The notes beneath the pieces are model-generated. The model did not search any database. It saw nothing but the letters and a program-made list of their open reading frames with translations, and was not told the DNA's origin. From the NCBI GenBank assembly GCA_019347795.1, contig JAHWKS010000158.1, forward strand, positions 1-8,731: 8,731 nucleotides of DNA. The letters are read 5' to 3'. Below are positions 1 to 5,134 of the stretch, in pieces. A program made the position numbers and the translations under genes. How positions within the stretch are numbered: position 1 is the first letter of the stretch; each line of letters begins with the position of its first letter. The stretch comes from Planctomycetota bacterium (lineage in GTDB: Bacteria; Planctomycetota; Planctomycetia; Pirellulales; Pirellulaceae).

Positions 1-2
1 AA

Positions 3-227
3 AAGGAAGCGGTCGAGCGCGGCGAGGCGCTGCGCGTGACTGACGATGGAACCGAAATCGTCCTCGTCCGGGCCGATGTCTACGATCGCCTCGCAAAGCT
101 GCTGTACGACGCGGGCGACTGGTCTCTGGAGGAAATGTCACGTCTCGCATGGGAGGCCGGCAAGAGCATCGGCTGGGATGATCCCGCCATGGACCTCTAT
201 GACGATTACGAAAAGCACCGGCCATGA
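3..227 (+). CDS. Antitoxin-like protein of a PemK/MazF-type TA pair, 3' part only
   Basis: The reading frame is open from the left edge, so the N-terminus lies outside the window and 74 residues are visible. A GTG at 36 is in frame, but coding sequence (KEAVERGEALRV) continues upstream of it, so it is probably an internal valine. The visible part has a short beta-hairpin-like segment (TEIVLVRADVYDRLAKLL) followed by an acidic tail with GDWSLEEM, GWDDPAMD and YDDYEK. This matches my memory of small planctomycete proteins encoded directly before PemK/MazF toxins: a dimerising region followed by an acidic tail that would wrap the toxin. The family call rests partly on context, because the stop codon overlaps the start of a toxin-like reading frame (ATGA at 224-227), the usual arrangement for translational coupling. 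The expected role is to neutralise an mRNA-cleaving toxin and autorepress the operon. The toxin here is broken, so the gene may now be an orphan. Confidence 0.6.
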   Translation, partial: KEAVERGEALRVTDDGTEIVLVRADVYDRLAKLLYDAGDWSLEEMSRLAWEAGKSIGWDDPAMDLYDDYEKHRP

Positions 228-315
228 TTTACCGCCGCGGCGACGTGTTGCTGGGGCAGTTTCCGCTGGCCGACGGAACGGGGGCAAAACGGCGACCTGT
301 GTAGTGGTCGTGCAG
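224..315 (+). pseudogene. Truncated PemK/MazF-type toxin remnant
   Basis: ATG at 224 overlaps the antitoxin stop and opens 26 codons that read like the N-terminus of a PemK/MazF endoribonuclease: MIYRRGDVLLGQFPLADGTG, then AKRRPV and TAG at 302-304. In intact family members the strand after RRP reads roughly A-L-V-V-Q. Here that strand is present in another frame: from 301 the codons give VVVVQ up to 315, which fits loss of one base in the codon after RRP. Nothing resembling the remaining 75 or so residues follows, because the next gene's ribosome-binding site begins at 314. The toxin therefore carries both a frameshift and a 3' deletion, and cannot make the SH3-like barrel that binds and cuts RNA. 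A sequencing error could explain the frameshift but not the missing C-terminus. The family assignment rests on the short N-terminal motif and on gene order. Confidence 0.65.
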
Positions 316-325
316 AGGATGGAAT

Positions 326-652
326 ATGCCTCCCTACCCCACACATCTTGAGCGGCAGGAAGATCGGCGGCTGGTGATCCAGTGGAGCGATGGGATGCGC
401 CGCGCGTATCGACCCGGGGAGCTGCGGAAGGCGTGCCCTTGCGCCACCTGCCGGGAGAAGCGGTCGGGCGAGGAACGGGACAAGAGCAAGTCGCTGCTCC
501 GCGTGATCGCCCCGCACGAGGCCGAGCCGCTGGCGGTCGCCCACATGGAGCCGGTGGGCAACTACGCCTACAAAATCATCTACAGCGACGGCCACGACAC
601 CGGCATCTACACCTTCGAATTCCTCCGCGAACTGGGGGAAGAGATGACTTAG
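326..652 (+). CDS. DUF971 / GBBH-like N-terminal domain protein
   Basis: This is a complete 108-residue protein consisting of one domain of the gamma-butyrobetaine-hydroxylase-like N-terminal family (DUF971). Visible landmarks are the opening strand pair with RRLVIQWSDGMRRAY, a CPCATC cluster (Cys37, Cys39, Cys42) and a late SDGHDTGIYTFEFL segment containing His90. In human BBOX1 the same fold binds zinc through three cysteines in a C-x-C-x2-C spacing and one histidine, so zinc binding is likely here. The bacterial single-domain proteins have no settled function; some relatives are linked or fused to Mrp/ApbC iron-sulfur carrier proteins, but none is visible in this window. The start is ATG 326, preceded by AGAGGA at 314-319 with a six-base gap, which is a good ribosome-binding site. 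The gene lies 10 bp after the toxin remnant and ends 6 bp before the convergent sulfatase-like gene, leaving no room for a dedicated terminator. Confidence 0.88.
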   Translation: MPPYPTHLERQEDRRLVIQWSDGMRRAYRPGELRKACPCATCREKRSGEERDKSKSLLRVIAPHEAEPLAVAHMEPVGNYAYKIIYSDGHDTGIYTFEFLRELGEEMT

Positions 653-658
653 GCCGGC

Positions 659-1873
659 TCACGAAGAGTTCTCCAACGGCGCAAGTTGAGCGTCATCGTT
701 CGCCGCGACCGCCTCCTCGAAGTTTTCCACGAGCTTCGCCATCTCCTCGGCCATCTCCGGCGCCCGGTCCGAAACTTCGTTCACTTCCCACTGATCGTCG
801 GGCTTGCCAAACAGCTCGCGGCGAATCGCATCTTCCTCATCTTCCTCGGCGGCGTGGCTGAGGCGGAGGAACCACGGCGGTGTGCGAATCGCCCGCTGCC
901 GGCCGTGAACGGCGACAGCGCGGTCGCGCGGCCAATCGTCTCCGCTGGCAACCGGCAAGAGACTGCGGCCCCAAACGTCGGAGGGCGGAATCGGGACGCC
1001 CGCCCACTCGGCCAGCGTCGCGAACAGGTCGGGCGGCTGCGTAATCGCCTGCGCGCGATGCGCGGCGCCATTTGGAAACCGGAGTAATAGCGGCAATCGC
1101 AGCAGCTCTCCGTAAAGTGCGTCGTCCACCGGACCGATGCGGCGATGCTCCCCCAGCGGATAGCCGCGGGGCGAGGTGAAGGCCACCAGCGTCGACTCTG
1201 CCAGCTCGCTCTCGAAAAAAACGTTCAGAAATGATTCGATGCAAAGGTCCAGCGCTGCGACCTGCCCCGCATACGCGTGGATGACGCCGAGCAGCTCGTC
1301 CGGGTCGTGCTTTTTCGGCAGCATTCGCACCGGCGGCTCGACGAAGTGCGGCGGCTCGGGGTCGTCCTCGTCGGCGAACTGCGCCCGCAGCTCCCACGGG
1401 GCGTCCCAGGCGCCTTGCACCCCTGCGGCGTGAACCCACAGCAGGAACGGCGGCGATATTTCGTCGAGGACCGATTGCGCCGCAGCCAGCACCTGTGCGA
1501 ACTGCGTCTCCTCGACGCTCGCGGCTTCACGCCTTGCGTCTTGTGGGACGACGAGACGTTGACCAAATCGGCTCGCCAACCGATGCTCGCTCAAGGCCTG
1601 GTCGTCGGTGACCAGGGACGTGCTCCAACCGGCGTCGGACAGCAACGCCTGCAAAGACGGCGTCTGCATGTCCGGTGACAGCGCATGACGTCCGGTCCAA
1701 AAGGACCGGTAGACGGTCGCCAACTCCGGCGAATCGCTCAGGACGTGCTCGATCAACAGCGACCTGCCCGCCAGCGCGTTCAAGCCTGGAGTGTCCAGCC
1801 ACGTGGCGCCGTAGGGTCCGAGAAACCCGGCCCCGAGACGGTCAACGGCGATGACGATGATGTTGGGAGGCAA
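659..1873 (-). CDS. Sulfatase-fold protein lacking the catalytic formylglycine site (probable pseudoenzyme)
   Basis: The protein has 404 residues, short for a family usually 450-600 long. It keeps the alkaline-phosphatase/sulfatase scaffold: an N-terminal NIIVIAVDRLGAGFLGPYG with TPGLNALA (residues 4-35), a TGRHAL segment (60-65), a central Y-A-G-Q-V-A-A-L-D helix, and an AFTSPRGYPLGEH segment in the C-terminal half. Active sulfatases need C/S-x-P-x-R nine residues before the TG; here residue 51 is Leu and the stretch reads LATVYRSFW. The only Cys in the protein is in LDLCIESF. The first metal motif has one Asp rather than DD, and the usual S-D-H/N-G is S-P-R-G. Sulfatase or phosphatase activity is therefore unlikely, although binding of a sulfated ligand or a structural role is possible. 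No signal peptide is seen, so it is probably cytoplasmic. The start is TTG at 1873: no ATG or GTG lies upstream before an in-frame stop, the next Met is residue 69, and no Shine-Dalgarno is visible. A heptamer repeat begins two bases upstream of the start. Confidence 0.8.
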   Translation of the reverse strand: MPPNIIVIAVDRLGAGFLGPYGATWLDTPGLNALAGRSLLIEHVLSDSPELATVYRSFWTGRHALSPDMQTPSLQALLSDAGWSTSLVTDDQALSEHRLASRFGQRLVVPQDARREAASVEETQFAQVLAAAQSVLDEISPPFLLWVHAAGVQGAWDAPWELRAQFADEDDPEPPHFVEPPVRMLPKKHDPDELLGVIHAYAGQVAALDLCIESFLNVFFESELAESTLVAFTSPRGYPLGEHRRIGPVDDALYGELLRLPLLLRFPNGAAHRAQAITQPPDLFATLAEWAGVPIPPSDVWGRSLLPVASGDDWPRDRAVAVHGRQRAIRTPPWFLRLSHAAEEDEEDAIRRELFGKPDDQWEVNEVSDRAPEMAEEMAKLVENFEEAVAANDDAQLAPLENSS

Positions 1874-1874
1874 G

Positions 1875-1902
1875 GGAGTGCGGAATGCGGAGTGCGGAAT
1901 GG
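1875..1902 (-). repeat. GCAYTCC heptamer array, minus orientation (about 4 units)
   Basis: On the minus strand the units read GCATTCC or GCACTCC; on the plus strand they are GGAGTGC (1875-1881), GGAATGC (1882-1888), GGAGTGC (1889-1895) and GGAATG plus a mismatched last base (1896-1902). The array ends one base before the TTG start codon of the sulfatase-like gene, so it occupies the place where a ribosome-binding site would be. A longer array of the same unit lies in opposite orientation at 2033-2080. Confidence 0.9.
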
Positions 1903-1950
1903 CGATTGCAGAGGCCTGCCTCGACGCCGAGGACGGGCGTGAATCGCGCC

Positions 1951-1978
1951 ATCATAAACTGCTTGACCCTCGGTGCAA
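1951..1978 (-). promoter_or_regulatory. Candidate promoter for the sulfatase-like gene
   Basis: On the minus strand, TTGCAC (plus-strand 1978-1973) and TATGAT (1956-1951) are separated by 16 bases. The -10 box matches the sigma-70 consensus at five of six positions and the -35 box at three. Transcription would start near 1944, giving a leader of about 70 bases that includes the heptamer array. This was found by eye; planctomycete promoter consensus may differ. Confidence 0.35.
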
Positions 1979-2032
1979 AACTGTCCGCGCCCTCAGCCGA
2001 AGCCATCTCTTAGAAGTCTCGTGTGAAGCATT

Positions 2033-2080
2033 GCACTCCGCATTCCGCATTCCGCACTCCGCATTCCGCATTCCGCATTC
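2033..2080 (+). repeat. GCAYTCC heptamer array, plus orientation (about 7 units)
   Basis: Seven consecutive seven-base units follow the order C,T,T,C,T,T,T at the fourth position (C = GCACTCC, T = GCATTCC): 2033-2039, 2040-2046, 2047-2053, 2054-2060, 2061-2067, 2068-2074 and 2075-2080, the last lacking its final C. The array ends just upstream of a candidate promoter for nfeD. It is the inverse of the array at 1875-1902, about 130 bp away, so the two could pair in single-stranded DNA or RNA with a few G-T wobbles. Confidence 0.95.
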
Positions 2081-2086
2081 AGTTTC

Positions 2087-2115
2087 TTTCCTCGCCTTCC
2101 CCGCCGCCGTATAAT
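2087..2115 (+). promoter_or_regulatory. Candidate promoter of the nfeD-nfeD-floA operon
   Basis: A perfect TATAAT hexamer lies at 2110-2115 within otherwise very GC-rich sequence. At the ideal 17-base spacing, 2087-2092 reads TTTCCT, a weak three-of-six match to the -35 consensus. Transcription would begin near 2122, about 60 bases before the nfeD ATG at 2182. The box lies in the only large gap upstream of the three plus-strand genes, which supports a role as the operon promoter. Confidence 0.5.
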
Positions 2116-2181
2116 CCTGCGGGTACGTTCGGCTGGCCCCGGCGAAGTTTCGTTACGGAACGGGCTCGTCCCGACGCACAT

Positions 2182-4395
2182 ATGACGGTGACACGACACA
2201 ATCTCAGGACGAAAGGCGGGACCTGGCGAGCGGTCGCTCTGTTCGCCGCGTTAGGCGTCACGATGTCGTTGATCGCGCGGCCGTTAGGCGCCGATCCCGC
2301 GTCGCCTTCCCCGGAAAGCGCTTCTTCGCCAGCGGCCATCATTCGCGTCCCGCTGCCGATCGTCGGGACGGTGGACACGCGGCTCAAGCAAACTGTGGAG
2401 CAGGCGCTGGAGGATCTGCCGCAGGACGGCGACCGGCCGACGTTGGTGTTGGAGTTTTCGCCGAAGGAAGGCCAGGCGGGGGAAGCCAGCGAGTTCGAGC
2501 GATCGCTCTCCGTGGCCCGCTTTCTCGCCGGCGGCCGACTCAGCGGCGTGCGCACGGTGGCGTGGCTTCCCCGCAGCGTGAAAGGGCACGCCGTGCTCGC
2601 GGTCATGGCGTGCGAGGAGATCGCGATGCATCCCGACGCGGAGCTCGGCGCCGCGGGGGTGCATGAAGCGCACCTCGACCCGACGGTCCGCCGCGGTTAT
2701 GCGGAGATCGCTTCGCGGCGCCGCACGCTGCCGGAGGCGGTTGCGCTGGGAATGCTCGATCCGGCGCTGGCGGTGTATCGCGTGCAAACGCTCGAGGGGG
2801 AGCAATATCTTCTCGATGACGAACTGGAGACGCTGCAGCAACGGGTCGCGGCGGGCGAATCCGACACCGTGATCAACGGCGTTGACACCGTCTTCCAACA
2901 AAGCGAAGTCGGTGTCTTGAGCGGACGCGAGATGCGTCTGACGCATCACTTCGCCAGCCACCTGGCGCCGGATCGCCTGCAGTTGGCGGAAGAACTTGGC
3001 TTGGCGCCCGGCTCGCTGGAGGAGGATCCGTCGCTCGGCCAAGGCTGGCGGGCCGCGCGGGTCGAGCTCCGCGGCGCCATCGACCGGCACGTGGTCAATC
3101 GCCTGCAGCGGGCGATCGCCGATGAGCGGCGCCGGCGGAACATCAACTTTCTTTGCGTCGAGATCGAGAGCGCCGGCGGCGATGCGGCCGAAGGCCTTCG
3201 CCTGGCCAACTTCCTGGCCGACCTGAACTCCAGCGAGGTCCGCACCGTCGCCTACATCCCCCACGAGGCCCGCGGCAGCGCCGCCCTGGTGGCCCTGGCG
3301 TGCGATCATGTGGTGATGCACGAGGACGCGGTGCTCGGCGGACCCGGCGCTGGCAGCGACGGGGTGACATCGAGCGACCTGCGGGCGCCCGTCGAGCAGT
3401 TGGCGCAGGCGAAGGGGCGCGACTGGTCGCTGATGATGGCCGCCGTGGACCCACAGTTCCGCGTCTATCGCTACACGCGCGAAGACACGGGACGCGTGCG
3501 GTATTTTTCGGAGGCGGAGCTGGAGCAACGGCCGCAGCCGGACGACTGGCGCCGCGGGAGCGAGGTCGTCAATGAGTCGGGTTTTGAAGGCGCCCGCGCC
3601 CAGGAGCTGGGGCTGGCCCGCTATCTGGCGGCGAACTTCGACGAGTTCCGGCAGATCTACCAGCTCGAAGACAACCCACAGCTTTTGAAGCCGAACTGGG
3701 CCCACACGCTGATCGCGGCTCTGGCTGACCCGCGTTGGGCGGGCGTGCTGCTGTTCATCGCCTGCTTCTCGCTGATGACCGAGATGATGGCGCCGGGAAT
3801 GGGCGTCCCCGGCTTCCTCTCCGCGGTCTGCTTCACGCTGTTCTTCTGGAGCCAGTTCCTCCACGGCACCGCCGGCTGGCTCGAGGTGGCGTTGTTTGTG
3901 CTCGGCTTATCGTGCATCGCTTTGGAGTTGTTCGTGCTGCCGGGAACGGGCGTGTTCGGCATCGGGGGCGGAGCGCTGGTGATATTGTCCGTCGTCCTCG
4001 CCAGCCAGACCTTCGTGATCCCACAGACGAGCGCGGAGTTGGAGCAGATTCCCCGATCGCTGATGCGGGTCGGCTTGGGAGGATTAGGTTTTTTCGCGGC
4101 GCTGGTGATTATGCGAAGGGTGCTCCCGCGCACGCCGGTATTCAGGCGCCTTGTGCTCGAGCCGCCCAGCGTGGAAGACGCGGAAGACCTGGAGCATCGG
4201 GAGTCGCTGGTCGAGCTGGTTCACCTGGTCGGTAAGCGAGGCGTGACGCTGACGCACCTCGTGCCGGCGGGCAAGGCCCGCTTCGGCGATGAGATGGTCA
4301 ATGTCTTGAGCCGCTCCGGGATGATTGACGCGGGAACACCGGTGCTGGTGGTGGAAGTGACCGGCAATCGCGTGATGGTGGAGCCGATCGCATAG
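2182..4395 (+). CDS. nfeD: Long NfeD-family membrane protein with two ClpP-like domains
   Basis: This 737-residue protein has the long NfeD layout with a duplication. Residues 1-37 form a basic, hydrophobic signal peptide (WRAVALFAALGVTMSLIARP) with likely cleavage near GAD. Two ClpP/crotonase-like domains follow, at about 53-240 and 292-470. Both carry a V-x-x-x-G-x-(V/I)-D strand, VRTVA, an A-C-(E/D)-x-(I/V)-x-M-H segment and a later DP-x-x-x-VYR. About five membrane helices span 515-635, with MAPGMGVPGF and LPGTGVFGIGGG turns, and an OB-fold NfeD C-terminal domain occupies about 670-737. Family members such as archaeal 1510-N are Ser-Lys proteases; here Gly stands at the expected serine position in both domains (KGHAVL, RGSAAL), so activity is doubtful. 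The protein probably works with FloA at the membrane, with the ClpP-like part outside the cytoplasm. I chose ATG 2182 because the longer frame from 2023 runs through repeat DNA; no clear Shine-Dalgarno is present. Confidence 0.88.
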   Translation: MTVTRHNLRTKGGTWRAVALFAALGVTMSLIARPLGADPASPSPESASSPAAIIRVPLPIVGTVDTRLKQTVEQALEDLPQDGDRPTLVLEFSPKEGQAGEASEFERSLSVARFLAGGRLSGVRTVAWLPRSVKGHAVLAVMACEEIAMHPDAELGAAGVHEAHLDPTVRRGYAEIASRRRTLPEAVALGMLDPALAVYRVQTLEGEQYLLDDELETLQQRVAAGESDTVINGVDTVFQQSEVGVLSGREMRLTHHFASHLAPDRLQLAEELGLAPGSLEEDPSLGQGWRAARVELRGAIDRHVVNRLQRAIADERRRRNINFLCVEIESAGGDAAEGLRLANFLADLNSSEVRTVAYIPHEARGSAALVALACDHVVMHEDAVLGGPGAGSDGVTSSDLRAPVEQLAQAKGRDWSLMMAAVDPQFRVYRYTREDTGRVRYFSEAELEQRPQPDDWRRGSEVVNESGFEGARAQELGLARYLAANFDEFRQIYQLEDNPQLLKPNWAHTLIAALADPRWAGVLLFIACFSLMTEMMAPGMGVPGFLSAVCFTLFFWSQFLHGTAGWLEVALFVLGLSCIALELFVLPGTGVFGIGGGALVILSVVLASQTFVIPQTSAELEQIPRSLMRVGLGGLGFFAALVIMRRVLPRTPVFRRLVLEPPSVEDAEDLEHRESLVELVHLVGKRGVTLTHLVPAGKARFGDEMVNVLSRSGMIDAGTPVLVVEVTGNRVMVEPIA

Positions 4396-4400
4396 ACAAA

Positions 4401-4464
4401 GTAGCAGGCACACTCCGTGTGCCGTTTTCATTCATCTCGACGGCACACGGAGTGTGCCTACTAC
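4401..4464. repeat. REPIN-like inverted pair of GTAG-palindrome units between the nfeD genes
   Basis: Two 24-base units face each other: 4401-4424 on the plus strand and 4464-4441 on the minus strand. They differ at one position and are separated by a 16-base spacer. Each begins GTAG and contains its own small palindrome GGCACAC-TCC-GTGTGCC (4407-4423 and 4458-4442). The whole element could form a 24-bp hairpin with one C-A mismatch. A 5' GTAG followed by an imperfect palindrome, in inverted pairs, is the hallmark of REP/REPIN elements mobilised by RAYT (TnpA-REP) enzymes; no such enzyme gene is visible here. The element begins 5 bp after the nfeD stop and ends one base before the next start codon. 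There is no T-run after it, so it is not a typical intrinsic terminator. Confidence 0.85.
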
Positions 4465-4465
4465 A

Positions 4466-5047
4466 ATGACGCCGTTGATCTGGGCCACGCTCTTGCTGCT
4501 CCTGGCGCTGACGCTGGCGGTGATGGAGCTTTTCATCCCGTCCGGAGGCGTGCTGGGATTCGTCTCCGTGCTCGCGGCGGCGGCGGCGGTCTTCATTGCA
4601 TACTATTATGAGGGACCGATCACCGGAACGATCTTCCTCTTCGTGATCGTGATCTGTGCTCCTATTCTGCTGAACGTGGCGGTGCGCGTCTGGCCGCATA
4701 CGCCGATCGGCCGCTCCGTGTTGATCGCGCTGCCGGAGACTTCCGACGAGGTGCTCCCCGACGACGAGGAAGATCGCCGGCTCGCATCGCTAGTGGGAAG
4801 CCGCGGCGTGGCGCGTTCCGACCTCTTGCCCAGCGGCCGCGTGCAGATCGGCAAAAGTCACTACGACGCCGTCAGCCAGGGAGTGCCGATCGACGCGGGC
4901 CAGCAGGTTCAAGTGGCGGCCGTGCGGATGGGCTGCCTTGTGGTGCGGCCGCTGGAGGCGATCGAGGCCGAGATCCCCCCGGACGATCCGCTCGCCCAGC
5001 CGATCGAGAACTTCGGCCTCGACCCGCTCGACGACCCGCTCACCTGA
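4466..5047 (+). CDS. Short NfeD-family membrane protein
   Basis: The protein has 193 residues and no protease domain. Three membrane helices lie at about 4-24, 27-46 and 52-72, with the NfeD-type ELFIPSGGVLGF turn between the first two. A linker rich in acidic residues (PDDEEDRR) leads to an OB-fold domain at about 103-168 (LVGSRGVARSDLLPSGRVQI through QVQVAAVRMGCLVVRPL), then an acidic, proline-rich tail. In the family the OB fold lies in the cytoplasm and is thought to support flotillin assembly. It resembles the C-terminal third of the preceding long NfeD, so the operon encodes two NfeD OB domains. The ATG at 4466 was chosen because the only earlier in-frame start, GTG 4454, lies inside the hairpin repeat. 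The nearest Shine-Dalgarno-like sequence, GGAG 4449-4452, is 13 bases away and buried in the hairpin stem, so translation may depend on melting of that structure or on ribosomes arriving from nfeD. Confidence 0.87.
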   Translation: MTPLIWATLLLLLALTLAVMELFIPSGGVLGFVSVLAAAAAVFIAYYYEGPITGTIFLFVIVICAPILLNVAVRVWPHTPIGRSVLIALPETSDEVLPDDEEDRRLASLVGSRGVARSDLLPSGRVQIGKSHYDAVSQGVPIDAGQQVQVAAVRMGCLVVRPLEAIEAEIPPDDPLAQPIENFGLDPLDDPLT

Positions 5048-5077
5048 TGGAGCGATCCGCCGCTGCGCGATATGCTT

Positions 5078-5114
5078 CAATGTAAGTCACTCGCTCCGCG
5101 AGTGACCTACATTG
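5078..5114. repeat. GTAG-containing palindromic repeat between the short nfeD and floA
   Basis: Left arm 5078-5094 and right arm 5098-5114 pair over 17 bp with one A-C mismatch (5085/5107) and a three-base TCC loop. The core is GTCACTCGC-TCC-GCGAGTGAC. Read on the minus strand, GTAG (5110-5107) lies directly before the palindrome, the same arrangement as in the units at 4401-4464, and both families share the TCC tip. It is a single unit, not an inverted pair. It lies 30 bp after the short nfeD stop and 20 bp before the floA start. No T-run follows, so intrinsic termination is unlikely. Confidence 0.82.
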
Positions 5115-5134
5115 TCTCCACTCGGTTTCCCCTC

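Larger units (their letters stand above)
1874..2181. other. Divergent intergenic region without a gene
   Basis: This 308-bp gap separates the minus-strand sulfatase-like gene from the plus-strand nfeD. It holds two GCAYTCC heptamer arrays in opposite orientation and a candidate promoter on each strand. Reading frames here, including the apparent N-terminal extension of nfeD from 2023, translate the repeat into phrases such as TPHSAFRIQ and do not look like protein. I see no tRNA, small RNA or terminator. Confidence 0.75.

Noticed and set aside
36..227. GTG at 36 as the true start of a 63-residue gene.
   Set aside because: The frame is open to the window edge and the upstream residues (ERGEALRV) look like part of the same domain, so the gene is better read as truncated by the window.
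299..351. VVVVQRMEYASLPHTS as a functional C-terminus of the toxin through programmed frameshifting.
   Set aside because: No slippery sequence is visible, and the 12 or so residues after the strand do not resemble the rest of a PemK/MazF domain; they overlap the DUF971 start.
1836..1952. ATG ATG frame upstream of the sulfatase-like gene on the minus strand as its real start.
   Set aside because: It is out of frame with the sulfatase-like protein and reads through the heptamer array to an early stop, giving a His/Arg-rich peptide.
1875..2080. CRISPR array.
   Set aside because: The repeats are seven-base units in direct contact, without spacers, so this is a tandem microsatellite-like array.
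2284..3864. A 526-codon open frame on the minus strand opposite nfeD.
   Set aside because: It is rich in Arg, His, Gln and Ala, as expected for the antisense of a GC-rich gene, and has no recognisable domain. Similar shadows lie opposite floA and the symporter.
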